From Diphasiastrum complanatum (Eukaryota > Streptophyta > Lycopodiopsida > Lycopodiales > Lycopodiaceae), in the NCBI GenBank assembly GCA_029204225.1, contig CM055095.1, forward strand, positions 69,874,966-69,938,965: 64,000 nucleotides of DNA. The letters are read 5' to 3'. Below, one piece after another: positions 44,124-56,743 of the stretch. Position 1 is the first letter of the stretch. Every line of letters begins with the position of its first letter. Under the pieces are notes generated by a model. The model was not told the DNA's origin. It saw nothing but the letters and a program-made list of their open reading frames with translations, and searched no databases. A program made the position numbers and the translations under genes.

Positions 44124-47100
44124 AATCTGGATTCGTGAATGCCTTGATCTTCAGACTTAGCAATGCACAAAATTTGTTGTGTGCATTAACACTGAGTGCT
44201 TTCATAAAAATGTTTGCAACCATGTCCTACGTTCTGCAGTACATTAAGCTCACCTCTCTGTCGAGAACCTTGTCCCTGATGTAGTGATATCTTATCTCAA
44301 TGTGCTTACTCCTAGAATAAAATCTAGGGTTGTCCGATAAGGCAACAGCACTTTGGTTATCACAAAACAAATTTGTAGGGCTGTACTGATACAGATTGAT
44401 GTTTGATAGCAAATTTCTCAACCAAAACGCTTCCTTAATAGATTGAGAAGCAGCAATATATTCTACTTCAGTAGAAGAAAGTGCGATAGAGGTTTGCTTA
44501 CGACTGTTCCACAAAATAGGATCGCCATTGAAGAAGAATGTAAATCCAGATGTGGACTTACGATGGTCTGCATCTCCTCCCCAACTTGCATCAGAATATC
44601 CACTAAGCTGATGAAGATTGTCGTTGCTGACATCTCCATAGCAGATGCACTGGTCCATGGTAGCTCGAATATATCTCATGACTCGAATAAGAGCCTTCCA
44701 ATGGGTAATTCCAGGATTAGCCATGTATTGGTTGAGTGAGCTGACAGCAAAAGAGATATCTGGCCTTGTACAGACCATTGCGTACATGAGAGATCCAAGT
44801 ATCGATAGATACGGGTATTCTCTCATCTGCTCCTCTTCCTACTTTGTCTGGGGACATTGGTCCTTTGACAAACGCAGGCCTGGATCCATTGGTGAGTGAG
44901 CTAATTTACAATTCATCAAATTGTATCTGTTAAGAACATTATGAAGATACCTTTGTTGAGTGATGTAAATCAGTCGATTTGCTCTATCTCTGTGGATTTG
45001 AATTCCAAGACAGAAGTGACCTTCGCCCAGATCAGTCATGTCGAATTCTGAGAACAGCATCAGTTTTGAATCCTTGACCATATTGGCATTGTTGCTGAAG
45101 AGCAACTTATCATCAACATACAAGGTGATGATAATGAAGGATTGTTGCATTGACTTTGAATAAACGTTGCAATCAACAGTGCTTGGTTTAAATCCTTGTT
45201 CAATGAGGAATGTGTTGATCCTCTGAAACCAAGCTCTGGCAGACTGTTTCAAGCCGTACAGTGCTTTATGGAGTTTACAGACATGATTCTTCAAGCCTTC
45301 CAGAATGTATCCTTCGGGCTGGATCATGTAGATATCTTCTTGTATAACTCCATTCAGATAGGCTGTTTGTACATCGAGTTGATGTACTTCGAGGTCGGCA
45401 GCTGCAGCATAAGACATGAGCGTTTGGATTGACGAATGTTTGACGACTGGACTAAAAGTCTCACTGTAGTCGACATTCGGGATCTAGGTGAATCCTCGTG
45501 CTACCAGTCTAGCCTTTCTTCGATCAATTGCTCCGTTGGCGTTATATTTGATCTTAAAGATCCATTTGCAATCAATAATATTGCAGCCAATAGGAGCTTC
45601 GACTAATGACCATGTCTGATTCTTGATCAGAGAGGAATACTCTCTGTCCATAGCTTCTCTCCAAAGATCAGAGTCTGGTTGGCTAAGTGCCTCTTCGACT
45701 GTCGTCGGTTCCTGCATTAAAAGACAGGCAGACTCAGGAGTATACCTTGTGGGTTGTGTGTGCACTCGGCTTGATCTTCTGGGAGGATTTGATTGATGAA
45801 CCGCTCCTGGAATATGTTGCTGGGTAGCAGCAATATCTTTGTCTGATTCGTTGTCTCGAAGTGGGTCGACGATAGACATTCCTGAGCAAGAAGCTCGGAT
45901 TGCCGTGTCAATGGCAGGTGATGAAGGTTCTTCTTGAGCAATATTCTTGCCTTTGAGGTCGACAAACTGATCCTCGATAAAGACTGTATCCCGGCTATAC
46001 AAGATTTGTTGGGTATCAGGATCGTACAGCTTATAGGTGTTATCAGACGAAGTATATCCGATCAGGATGGTCTTTAGACCTTGAAAGTCCAATTTCTTCC
46101 TTGTGTCCTTTGGGATCTGCGCGTAGGCAATGCACCCAAACACTTTTAGGTTCTTCAAAGAAGGCTTGGAGCCTGTCCACACCTCGTGGGGGGTCTTGTC
46201 TGAGAGGGCTTTGGTCGAACATCTATTCTGGATATAAGCTGCAGTGGAGACAGGTTCAGCCTAGAACCTCTCGGGCAACGATGTATGTGCTGACATACAC
46301 TTAGCAGATTCGACCAGAGTTCGGTTCTTCCTCTCAACTAAACCATTAGACTGAGGACTGTAAAGAGTGATGAATTGCTGCTCAATGCCTTGGCTTTGGC
46401 AGTACTCCTTGAACTCGACAGAGATATATTCTCCACCGTTATCTGACCTTAGGGCCTTGATCGTCCTTCCAGTCTCCTTTTTTGCACGCTCCTTGAAGAT
46501 TCTGAAGCAGTTGAAGGCTTCTGATTTCTTCTTTATGAAGTACACCATCGTTCTTCTCGAGAATTCGTCAATAAAGGTTATAAGATACTTGGCTTCCTTT
46601 AGCGAAGGATTTTTCATCGGGCCACAAATATCTGAATGTACAACATCTAGCAATCATTTAGCAACATGCTGATGGCTTTACTTAAATGGCTTCCTAGCAT
46701 GTTTTCCAACTAGACAGTCTTGACAGATAGGTAGTTCGATTGTTTCGCGAGGATAGTCGAGATCAAGAACAATAGATTGTCTAGACATTCGTTGTACAGC
46801 AGCATAATATGACCAAGTCTATAATGCCAAAGTAAACCTTTATTTGATTGAATTGAAGTATTGAGAGCCTAACTAGAGGCAGAAAAGCAATTACTTAATT
46901 TATACAAGTATCTATGCCTCTTTCCGAGTGCTAGGATCTTGCTTGTCCTATCAACTACTTTACATTGATCACATTCAAATTCTACTCTGTGTCCTAGATC
47001 TGTGATTCTGCTTACAGAGAGCAGATTCGTGGATAACTTAGGTACATACAGAACTTTGGAGAGTAGCTTAGATTGATCATTTGCAAAGCATAATCTTACA

Positions 47101-47228
47101 GTTCCTTCACCTTTAATAGTTTGTGTGCTATTGTCACCAAGGTGAACAAATTTCTGGGTACTGTAAGGTGTATAGGACTCGAAACAACCAATCAGGCTAG
47201 TCATGTGCTGAGTGGCTCCGGAATCCAA
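44124..47228 (-). pseudogene. D1 Pol region, protease to RNase H
   Basis: From the right on the minus strand: protease (DSGATQHMTS at 47228), integrase (46261-46653) with HSDICGP, SDNGGEY and NGLVERKNRT, so all three catalytic acids are present; integrase end, linker and RT start (45484-46182); RT (44839-45417) with LYVDDKLLFS; RNase H (44227-44826) with GYSDASWGGD, SSTEVEY and CDNQSA. The frame is broken by a frame change in each of the 46653-46870 and 46182-46261 stretches, by in-frame TAG codons near 45484 and 44839, and by loss of frame near 44227. Few lesions mean a fairly recent copy, but without Gag it cannot be autonomous. Confidence 0.88.
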
Positions 47229-48272
47229 TCAATTAATCGCGTGCGCGAACTGTTCATTTCTAGACAGAAGTCCTCAACAACTTAAGTCCAATTTAATGGT
47301 TAAAGAACACGAATAGTTTTAGAGCACGTTAGAAACTTATGTCAATTACAATCAAGAACACAAATCAAAGACTCAATTCTTCAGACAGGGACTGTCATCT
47401 CATATGTATACATACAGCTTTATTCAATGAACGTGCTAGACTATACCAAAGATAGGCGTTATTCAAGTGCCGAAAAGAAAGTATTCACAATAGACGAATA
47501 AGATGGTTTTAAGACAGTTCTTTAGAGCATGTTTTACGGATACACAGCAAACGACTGCAATGCGCTAGAGAGTCTGTCTGATTAGAGAGTAGTTCATGTA
47601 ATGCATTAGAGATTGCTAGTAGACTCAAGATCACTCACACTCAACAATGCGGAGAACAGAGATAAGGGAGAATAACTCTCAGCGCTCTATTCACTTCTTC
47701 AACCTCCTTACATATGCATAAACTATCTGTAATGAGGAATGAAACCTCTTCTCTGAGTCTCTTTGTCACTCACTTGATCATCTGATAATCATCATCATCA
47801 TTGAATATGCAGATGGTATCCAATATATATACATAATATTACAGGTGTGCAGATGCGAAAGTACAGAGTGGATGTGCTGTCTGTAGGAGATCGTGGGTGG
47901 CTGCAATCGTTGTCCAATCTGTTAGTGCAACTGCATGGGGTGAGGGTGAAAAGGGTGCGACATCAGCCAGTTCTAAAGTGAACATTGGTGATGACGCAAA
48001 ATTGCGTCACTCTTACGAATGGCCTTAGGATAAGATTTACAAGGTGCCTTATCTGTTAGAGCACTTTTGGCATTCAGTAAGGTAGTGTCCCCTTTTCGCC
48101 TATCACCATGACTTGTGTAAGAACACAGTGTCGCAATTCATTCGCCTTTTCTTCGTCTATGCGAATTTGTGTGTAAAATTGCAGACTGCGTGACAACGTT
48201 AGAAAAATATGCAGCATGAATGGAGGCAGATTAAAATTGGGATTTAGGAGAGTAGGAGGAGTAAATCCAACA
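47229..48272 (-). repeat. D1 5' LTR, truncated at its 3' end
   Basis: Homologous to 43031-44110 but joined to protease codons with no primer site. The exact junction was not resolved. Confidence 0.7.
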
Positions 48273-48277
48273 TTTTT

Positions 48278-48700
48278 GACCATCTAATCTTCATTATTTG
48301 TGTGATTTCTTATTGTATATTAGTAGATCTTTTGTTTAGCTTTAGAGCTATAATGACCAAGTTATGGCCATTTTAGTGTTTTCATTCCAATTTTAGCTAG
48401 TTAAGTTTTTGTAGTCTGTTTCTCTTCATTTTTGGCTATACTTTTGGCCAAACTTTGTGCTGTATTTCTATAGGATTGTAGATCTTTGTCTTAGTTAGAA
48501 TTTGAGCCAATTTGCAGCCAATTTGATTGAAAATTGAGAGAGATATGACAATTCTTGTGAAGGAGGTCTAAAACTAGTTTTTGGTGGAAATTTGGGAGAG
48601 AATCACTTCAACCTTTCATTTTTGAAGTTGTGGTTCTTTGTAAATTTCTTTTCACTTTATTCATTTTGAGGTTTTGCAGGCTTTTAAGAAAAAATTGACC
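48278..48700 (+). other. Family G leader continued
   Basis: T-rich sequence resuming after the TTTTT duplication; no coding signal. Confidence 0.45.
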
Positions 48701-49024
48701 TAACCCTACCCTCGCATGACCCTAACCCTACGTTTGCAATTTAGGGCAAAAAAGTGCAAAATAACCAAAGAAAAATGCTCCCAAAAATTTTAACCCTAAT
48801 TTTGAGCTTAAGACCTAAAAAAAAGAAGAAGAAAAAAAAAAGCCCTAAACCTAACCCTTGCTCGCGTCCCTCCATAGGCCCTGCCCCATCCTCTCTCTCC
48901 TTCCAGCCCGTACTCCTCCCTCTCTTCCACGCGACGCCTCCCTCCTCGCGACGCCCTATCTCTCTTCTACGTCTCTCTCTCTCCCTCCTCGCGACGCCCC
49001 CTCCCCCGCCCCCCCCCCCCCCCC

Positions 49025-49060
<36 letters not shown>
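48701..49060. repeat. Low-complexity C-rich and CT-rich block
   Basis: Holds CCCTAA-like words (48704-48860), an 18-base C run (49009-49026), CT repeats and CGCGCGCG. Long frames here (48754-49200, 48858-49250, 48741-49028) are Pro, Ser or Gly strings and are not credible genes. Confidence 0.75.
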
Positions 49061-49066
<6 letters not shown>

Positions 49067-49589
49067 AACTCCCTCACGGCCCAGCCCTGCGCCTCCCTCC
49101 GGATTTTCGGAATATTTCAAAAAAAATTCCGTTAAAAAAATATTCTTTAAATCTTCTCTCTCCTTTTCATTTTTTGCTTACGGTGTCCAAATGCTTTTAA
49201 CGGTCCGAGTTTCTTTCTCGAGCACATGGGAGATTTTTCCAAATAACTGACATTAAAATTACTGTTGAATTTTAGGATTTTTTACGGCTTCGTTTTTTTG
49301 CACAGTCCAATGCTTTAATGAGACCAAATTTTTTAAAGTAAAGGCCCCTTTCTAAGTTGTTAATTCCCCTGTCTTCGTGTAGCCTTAACTTTTGCGTTTA
49401 ACGTCGACATTTAGTGCATTAAGAATGAAAATTGCTCAGTTCACTACGTTGAGTACAATAGTCATCATTATGTATTTCTTGTTTTTAATTTTATCTTAGG
49501 ACCCTTTGTCCTAAGTTGTTTACACCTTATGTTTTATCCAAAGGATTCACGAGACATGGCTCTCAACAAAGGACTACATAGTCTTTATT
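49061..49589. other. Unassigned segment before F2 3' end
   Basis: No gene seen. It should contain the far end of the family G insertion, but I could not find a second G LTR. Confidence 0.3.
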
Positions 49590-49729
49590 TTTTAAGGCAA
49601 AAATGCTTAAAGTAGGAGGAGTCAGCTGACATTTTTACAAAAGGATTAAATCAGGAAGCACACAAGAATTTCTATGCTATCTTAAATCTTAAAGTCAAGG
49701 CATTCAACGATCCAGATTAAGGGGAGAAA
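49590..49729 (+). pseudogene. F2 Pol C-terminus and polypurine tract
   Basis: Codons for ADIFTKGLNQEAHKNFYAIL, the last part of copia Pol, then a stop, then AAGGGGAGAAA (49719-49729) abutting the LTR. The upstream RNase H is missing. Confidence 0.8.
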
Positions 49730-50640
49730 TGTTAGATTTCTATCCTCTCCATCCCTTATCTCACTACTAATCTAGATCCATTCATTTGTTGCATGTAAAT
49801 ACTTATACAGTTGAGCACTCTGTAGAAATACACTCGTTTCCTAACAGTCTGCAAAAATACAAAGGAATTGATGACAGTGTTATGTCGACTCAGCCAATAT
49901 CGACTATTTGTCGGACATCGACTATTTGTCCCGACTATTTGTCTGACATCAACTATTCGTCTTACATCGACTGTTCGTCTGTCACCTGCACTCACCAACT
50001 CTAATAGTTGACTCAAACATTCAGCGGCTCAACAGAATCTTCATCACGTTCGGACAAAATCTCTAATAGAATTAGAATATGTCTGAAAGTGACTGGTAAA
50101 GTACAGACTAAGCATTCTTTTAATTTGTTAGCCATGTGTATATATACAATGACTTATCAGTTGCTCGATTACATAAAGTCGATTGAACATCCAGAGTGCA
50201 ATTTATTTGTCCTTTCTCTTTGTTATCATAGATTATTGTTTTAGAAAGAACGTGACTCTGTCTTCGTTCAGACTTGTACTCCCTATGACTACATAATCTA
50301 TGTTCTAGTAATCTAAGTCGTGTACATTGTGTAGAATGCTCATTTATTCATTTTTGATCGATTCGTGCCATGCAGATGAAATTATTTGTAGTTGAATTTA
50401 TTCATATGACTGATAATCTGTGTCGTTCGTAATGCTCTAAATTACGCACTATTACACTTCCGCAACTAAACTACAAATTAATCTACTTCGTGCATGTCTA
50501 CAGAATCGACTGTATCAATCCAATGACTTCGAAGCTGTGATCAAGTAGAGTGATCATCGATTTGTCGAGGTCGTCTCGAATCCGATAGACGTAGATCCAT
50601 GCACCGAGGATTCTGCTATCCCCAAGCACAATTCCCAACA
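49730..50640 (+). repeat. F2 3' LTR (911 bp)
   Basis: TGTTAGATTTC...ATTCCCAACA, with TATATATACA near 50140. A block of five CGACTATTTGTC-like repeats lies at 49905-49985. Its last 180 bp match 35950-36130 and also 60030-60200. Confidence 0.82.
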
Positions 50641-52914
50641 AAATGTGTCAAAATACATTTTCTATTTTATAATTGAAAATTTCCAACCTATCAAACCTGT
50701 AATGTATCCACAAAAATACAACATAAATCTTAAAAGCATATAATGTTTATGATAGTGATAATTTGATACTTGAATTGCCACATAGACTACACAGTTTGGT
50801 ACTTGCATTATCACATAGAATATACAATTTGTTTACATGACAAGGCTGAATGGTTGTGAAAGATTCACATGATACAATGGCTCATGCCATTTTATCCAAG
50901 TCTTTTGTGGTACTGGAAAATGAAAAGCCAATTTTAATATGTGACAAAAAAGAAAGTGGACATAATACTATAGAAGGACGATGTGCTAGAGATTGTCATG
51001 ACACCTATCAAGGGACATTGAGAGGATTCTTAGTAGTACAGAGTGGAGACAACTAGTGTCACTTCCAAAGTTATCTCACATTGAGGTCCTCACAAGCTAC
51101 GTGTTTGTTTACATTGAAATCCATTGAAATTTTTGCATATAGTTAGTATCTTCTTGTAGTTAGAGACAAATTGCAATTAGTATTACATGGCATGCCATGT
51201 GCTACATAGTCAATGAACCATGGGTAGAATGAAATTCACAAAACTCGCAAAAAATTTAGTTGCAACTGTCTAAACTTGAATGTGTTTGGATATGCATTGA
51301 CAAAATGATATTGATGTTTCCAATTAGTTAATAAGCTTGTATATTTAGATAGGAGTGATTATGTATGAGAGATGAGATAGCTAAGCCTTTGTGTGACAAC
51401 TAGGTGAATGTTGTTATTGTGGTGTGGTGTACCATTTTTATGGTGATAAGTGCCTTAGGATTCCAAGGTGGAATAGCTTAATAGTAAGTGGATCCATTAC
51501 ATAAGAACATGATGAATTGCAACATAAACCAAAATGAAAGACCATCTTCATGCTACTCCGTATATAATATACACATGCAAAGATGCTTGAATAGGCTACA
51601 TGAACCACAGATGGACATGTGTTGGAAATTGTAAATTGAGTCCCAAACAGTGGCATATAGTTAGCCAACATATATGAGCACCTATACAACTTAAGTTCAA
51701 GATAGTTGTACTTCCTTGACTATTGAAGTTGGGTTTATCAAAAGTATGTTGCACATGCTTGGCTCGCGATTACCTTTGTCATCTTTCTAAGAAAGTCTTG
51801 AAGTGATACCACACGCTTTTGAAATGAGGAAGAACTACAATTTTTAAGTTGGGACATTTAAGGATGACATAAGGGGTGCCATGCCAGGAGTTGAAGAGTT
51901 TATATGGAGCATAATGATATTTTTACATTGGGAATGTAGTTGGTCTAAAAAAGCCTCTTGAAACACACAGATTATGGATGGAAACACATTGGATTGCACC
52001 ACAATGAGGTGACATGGTCGGTAAGGAGCATTGTTGTTGTTGCACCATAGTTAGTTTGCACTAGCAACATTTTATGTCAATAAACATCCATGGGAATGTC
52101 AAGCTAAGTTTGGAGCACAAGGCTTCCAGGTATCCCTATATTGCAATAGGATTTGAGCCTCCGTCAAGGAGGACACAACATCAACACTTACCCAATTTTG
52201 CTACTATAGGGGATAAGGAGCATTGCAAAATCGTAAGGATTGGAAGTCTAATGTTCTTGAGACAAAAGGATTAATATAGTAAATTGTATTAAAGTGTGAT
52301 ATAATAATGTCAAATATAGTTCTAAGTAGCTTGTGAACAAGTTTTTATAGAAAGTAATACGTGTATTGTAACAATGTTCAAGTCTCATTTGACTATACAG
52401 ATGCATGAGGTCTAGAGTAAACACTTAGCCACGTTAAGAGGACATGAGAAAACAAAGAGATCGAGATGTTGATGTGACAGTGTCGGCACCCCAGACACTT
52501 CCACTTAAAGAGGGAAGTGATTACAAGAAACACTTCCACTCAAATATTCTCTCAAATTTTTTGACTAAGGTCCCCTTCATAAAGGTCAATTAGCCAATAA
52601 GCCATAAAGGTCCACAAACGTAAATGCTCATGTCCATTAAGATTTGATATTGTTGGTAAAAGTTTTGAATCAATAATTTAGTTTCCCAAGAGAATGATGC
52701 TCTATGTAGTCATGAAGCATATGCTCAAAAGATCACTTCGCTTTCTTCCTCAAAAAGTAATGGATTCTTGGTGCTTGGTGATTATTATGCCCCTTTTTTG
52801 GACATATGTGTCATTGCTTTTTTTTTAAAAAATTTAGTGCACATTCTAGCCTACGCCTGATGCCTGACGGGTAGGTTGCCTGCCACGTGGCAACATCAGA
52901 TTGGTCAAAAAAAA
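50641..52914. other. Spacer, no gene recognised
   Basis: Low-GC sequence with two short frames (50850-51056, 52074-52274) that show no family signature, no flanking promoter and no codon pattern I would trust. Confidence 0.4.
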
Positions 52915-53092
52915 GTCCAAGTATCCTCAAGCAATGGAAGGTGCTTGGCCACAGGCCATTCTGCCCGGTTCGGCTTTTCAAAAAAATTTAGGCGAGGCCC
53001 GGAGTCCAAGTATCCTCACGCAATGAAAGGTGCTTGGCCACAGGCCATTCTGCCCGGTTCGGCTTTTTAAAAAAATTTAGGCTCGCCCCCTC
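52915..53092. repeat. 89-bp tandem duplication
   Basis: GTCCAAGTATCCTCA starts at 52915 and 53004. Both copies contain TGCTTGGCCACAGGCCATT and CGGCTTTT followed by an A run. They differ at only a few positions, so the duplication is recent. Confidence 0.88.
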
Positions 53093-53510
53093 CGGGCCTC
53101 GCCCAAAAAATTCTAAAAATCCTTGCCGATCAAAATGGATGTGCCCCGGGCTCCTTCCATAGTATGTTATGAATTCTCTCAAGTATGTGAATACAACATT
53201 GAACTTCACAATATGAGCTTTGAAACTCACTTCACCTTATTTTTTTGCATATTATGAAATTTGATATTGACCTCACCTATTTTTTCGGCTTATTATGAAA
53301 TCTGAATTCCAAAAAAAAAACTCATAAGAAGATGGTGCTCACAAGAGGGTTGTAAAGAGATTTGAGAAGATATATTATTATTCATAAGAATGCATAATTG
53401 AGACTCATAAAAAAAATTCAGCCATAAATAGGGGCCTTCCTCACCGTCGGATCTTTTTAGTGACCTTTACACCCAGTTCAACGGATGTTTAGTTATGGCT
53501 TCGATTGAGA
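53093..53510. other. Spacer
   Basis: No gene seen; GC-rich at the left end, AT-rich after 53160. Confidence 0.35.
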
Positions 53511-53790
53511 GCTTTGCCATGGTTTTACGACAATTTTACCTTTGATGGTCAACTATGGCTTTGGCTAATGACCCTGCCATAATTTTATGATCGTTATATT
53601 GGGTGCAAGGGTCATAGAGAAGACCATTCCCTTATACCAAAAGCACACTCACAATAGTGGCAGGTAGGCGAAAAATACAGCCTTGCCATAAATTTATGGC
53701 CATTTTGCTGGGTGCAAAAGGTAGTGCTCTAAAAGATCATTTTCGAGTACTTAAAGCACATGCACAATTGTGGTGGGTAGGACCAAGTAT
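53511..53790. repeat. Diverged ~115-bp tandem repeat
   Basis: Units near 53577 and 53690 share GCCATAA-TTTATG, GGGTGCAA and CACAAT-GTGG-GGTAGG. A more decayed unit precedes them at about 53513. Confidence 0.6.
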
Positions 53791-53883
53791 GTAGATCTCA
53801 AGGAAATTCTCACATCACAAATTTGTAAGCATGTGCTTCATCTTTCAAAGCTTACATAACGGAGTAGGAGCTCTTGGTGCTCG

Positions 53884-54025
53884 GATAACTTTTGAAGTTA
53901 TTTAGTCTCGAATAATCTTCAAAGTTAATTAGTCTCGCTCTGATAATTTTCAAAGTTCTTTAGTGTCAAATAAGCTTAGAAGTTAGGTCATGCCAGATAA
54001 TTTTCGAAGTTAGGCAGTCTGGGCT
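53884..54025. repeat. ~28-bp tandem repeat, five copies
   Basis: Units of the form GATAATTTTCAAAGTTATTTAG start at about 53884, 53911, 53942, 53968 and 53996, with spacing 26-31 bp. Confidence 0.7.
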
Positions 54026-54049
54026 CTTACCATTCAACTTCTTCTCAAG

Positions 54050-55450
54050 TGACCATTGCCACCCCCAAAGGTCAGCATTAATGCTTGGGTTGGGTGGCGA
54101 GAAGGAAGGAAGGTGGGGGGCGCTGGTTGGGGGTATAATAGAGTGATTGCATATGACATTGGCGGAAGCAGCGCGCTTATGCTTCAGCTATTGACTTGTA
54201 GTGGCTGGGCCTATATTCTCGCCAAACCTGGCCGCCAAATTTGTCACCAACCTGGCCTCCAAATTTGTCCGGACATCCATCCGCCTTCAAAGTTCACCTT
54301 CTCCCCGCGGGAGTAAAGTTACCGCTGCTCCTTTTCTGTGCCGCCAAATTTAGGTGCCCCGCTAGGTTTAGCTACCCCAAAAATGCTGCGTGTCTAACTG
54401 ACCAACAACAGAAAGCGCCGCGATTCAAATCCCTTAGTTCGCGATCCGTTGGATCGCAATTTTCAGTCGCATCGTCACCCACCTGTGTAAATCTTCACTC
54501 GCCAGCTCCTGCTGCAGCGCAGCGACTTCCACGGAACTGACCGAATCTTCTTACGAAATCATAAATTTCTGGGGTTTGATCTGCAGTTTTTTCTCTTCTT
54601 GTTGCTGCTCCTCATCGACGTCTTCTGCTGCTGCTGCTGCTCCCAAGGATGTCTGCATGAGATTTGGTGCTGGACTATAGCTCCAGAGCTGGCATAATTT
54701 GACTGTTCCTGTTAGTATCAGTACTGATTGATGATGGCTGCTTCTGGCTTTGGGAAGCGTTAAGAAGTGTAATGCTATCATCTCCTGAAATAATTTTGAT
54801 TATGGGTTGTTTGAGAGAAAGAGAGAGACAGAGAATGCATTGCACAATTTCGCAACATGTATGGTGACTTGTGTTGTGGTTAATTCAATTGTAGACAAGG
54901 TTGGACTGCAATCAACCCGATAGATCGATTGCTTAGTTTTTAGTATAAACGTTTCCTTGCAGACAACTTAGCTGTGGGATAGAAGCGCAGAACTGAGGCT
55001 CAAATCCGCAAGTTCTAAAAATAAAACCATGGCAAGGGCTACATGCTCTACGTGCACAGTCTGTATGAATGGAGCATACGTTCGCCATAGTCACAGCAGT
55101 GAACATATTATTTGTGATTACATGTTCTTATGGAACCATAACCTTTTTTGTTTTTCCTGACGTAAAGCCATAATCTGACTAAATTCTTCCGGCTTTCTAA
55201 ATTAAAGGATCTTCGCTCAATCAGAAGCGTAGGTGATTCGATACTTGACATTTGTAAATTCTCAGTTAACTTCCGCCAATAGACAATGTTGGGAGCCAGT
55301 GCTTTACTTCTGTACCGTCTTACTTATATGAGCTTAAAACTTTAGATTCTGAACTAGTTCTACGTGGATGACAGGTCGTTCTGGTCTTGCAGGATTCGGA
55401 GTAAAGCTGAACCACGTTAAAGTTCAAGTTATAGTCAAGTAGCCGATGCC
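54050..55450 (+). promoter_or_regulatory. GC-rich promoter and 5' UTR region of DUF7086 gene
   Basis: 54060-54660 is much richer in GC and CpG than the surroundings. A TATA-like TATAATAG lies at 54133-54140. Pyrimidine-rich sequence and CTGCTG repeats at 54590-54645 look like a transcribed leader. TCTTGCAG at 55385-55392 is a good 3' splice site 58 bp before the start codon, so a 5' UTR intron is likely; its donor was not fixed. The frames at 54056-54540 are not convincing proteins. Confidence 0.5.
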
Positions 55451-56104
55451 ATGTCTGATTCGGAAGAAGATGAATCTTTGAAGCTTTCGCTTTCCCCTCC
55501 TGGGAAACGAAGTCAAAGTAGGGAACAAAGCTCTCAAGCGTCTAGTGAAGAACCAGAAAGGAGATACAGGAGGAGTCGACAAAGTTCTGCAGATCGCGCT
55601 ACTCCCTCCAGACCAAAGGAGGAAAGCATAAATCCTCCCTATCCGTGGTCCACAGACAGGCGAGCTGTTGTCCATTCTTTAGAGTGGCTGACAAGTTACG
55701 GCATCACAAGCGTTCATGGAGAGGTGATTTGCAAGCGGTGTGACGGCTCACAAATGGCGCAGATAGATCTGCAATCATCATTTCTTCAAGTAAATTCCTA
55801 CTTCCTGGCAAATCGAGATGTGCTCCATGATCGTGCACCCAAATGCTGGACATCGCCGAGATTGCTAGATTGCACTATGTGCCAACAGAGCGATTGTGTG
55901 AAGCCTGCGATCCACGCAAAAAAGAGAAACATTAACTGGTTGTTCCTACTACTCACACAAACCTTAGGCCTATGCACTCTTGATCAGCTTAAGTACTTTT
56001 GCAAGCACACTCGCAGGCACAGGACTGGAGCAAAAGACCGAGTTCTGTATTTGACTTACGTAGGCTTGCTCAAGCAGCTTAATCCAGCTGGTCCTTATGA
56101 ATAA
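55451..56104 (+). CDS. DUF7086 domain protein
   Basis: 217 residues, complete. The N-terminal 60 residues are acidic then Ser/Arg-rich and include LKLSL at 10-14, an LxLxL pattern like the plant EAR repression motif. From about residue 63 (PYPWSTDRRAVVHSLEWL) to the end it matches, from memory, the plant DUF7086 domain: CKRC at 94-97, HDRAPKCW near 126-133, Cys141, Cys144 and Cys149, NINWLFLLL at 160-168, and LKYFCKHTRRHRTGAKDRVL near 180-199. The paired cysteines suggest a zinc-binding fold. The ATG at 55451 is the first in frame after a likely splice acceptor. The function of the family is not established; a nuclear role is inferred only from the basic N-terminus and LxLxL. It is the only intact non-transposon gene here. 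Confidence 0.85.
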   Translation: MSDSEEDESLKLSLSPPGKRSQSREQSSQASSEEPERRYRRSRQSSADRATPSRPKEESINPPYPWSTDRRAVVHSLEWLTSYGITSVHGEVICKRCDGSQMAQIDLQSSFLQVNSYFLANRDVLHDRAPKCWTSPRLLDCTMCQQSDCVKPAIHAKKRNINWLFLLLTQTLGLCTLDQLKYFCKHTRRHRTGAKDRVLYLTYVGLLKQLNPAGPYE

Positions 56105-56743
56105 CTCTCAATTAGAGCAAGCGCAATTGTCGCCTCGCCCTAGGAGCAATTATGCTTTTAAGAAGCTATTACTCCTGCTATCGCTAGAGCTGCTCTGAAG
56201 GTGTACAGCAGGTATGAAGAAATCTCTAGTCTGTTTTGAGCTCTGCCATCTTGTCTTCGGAAGAAAGATTGAGGGAGCGAAGACGACATACTTTTTGTTT
56301 CTTGTTAATGTTGCAAAATGCAAACTCGCCATTGTGTCAAATTTAGGTGTCTTATGTGCTGACATTGTAATTGACATTCACTTATACGTTATTAAGTTTG
56401 TTGTAGGCTTTCATCTTGAAAATTTTAAACCAGTTTTAGTGATAAATTTGACATGAAGAGGTTTATTCCAGTGTTTGAACTATTGAAGTGATTGATATTT
56501 CTTAAAAGTTCAGCTTGAAATTTGCTTAGGAAAACTGGTGATCAGGATGGAGCTAAATTTCCTTCACCCCTTAAGTGAGAGAGTGGCCATAGTGTTCTGC
56601 ATTGCCATACCTATGATTTTAGGCCTGAAGTGGCCTCTGCGCACCAGCTCAAGCTGGGATCAACCTCCTGGTAAGCATAGAAACTCTTGTACTCAGATAG
56701 ATTACCTTCAGCTCAGGCTGTGACTCACAGAGAAGCATCCGTC
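56105..56743 (+). other. 3' flank of DUF7086 gene
   Basis: Likely 3' UTR then spacer. A 61-codon frame at 56538-56723 has a hydrophobic stretch and a GGTAAGC inside it, but no recognisable family. I do not call it a gene. Confidence 0.35.

Larger units (their letters stand above)
43031..48272 (-). mobile_element. Family D copia element D1
   Basis: Minus-strand element with LTRs at both ends, nested in the family G leader. Coding runs from protease to RNase H, but Gag, leader and primer site are absent: protease sequence near 47228 passes directly into LTR-type sequence. The 5' portion was therefore lost by deletion. Confidence 0.85.

Noticed and set aside
48704-48860. Possible interstitial telomere repeats
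   Set aside because: CCCTAA-like words are few, irregular and separated by other sequence; not an array.
48754-49250. Pro/Ser-rich overlapping frames
   Set aside because: Low-complexity C-rich and CT-rich DNA gives long frames on both strands.
50850-51056. 68-codon frame MVVKDSHDTMAH...
   Set aside because: Short, isolated, no promoter or family evidence.
54241-54540. 99-codon frame upstream of the DUF7086 gene
   Set aside because: GC-rich leader region; no conserved motif and it overlaps another frame of similar quality.
56538-56723. 61-codon frame with hydrophobic stretch
   Set aside because: Could be an exon start before GGTAAGC, but no partner exon or family match was found.
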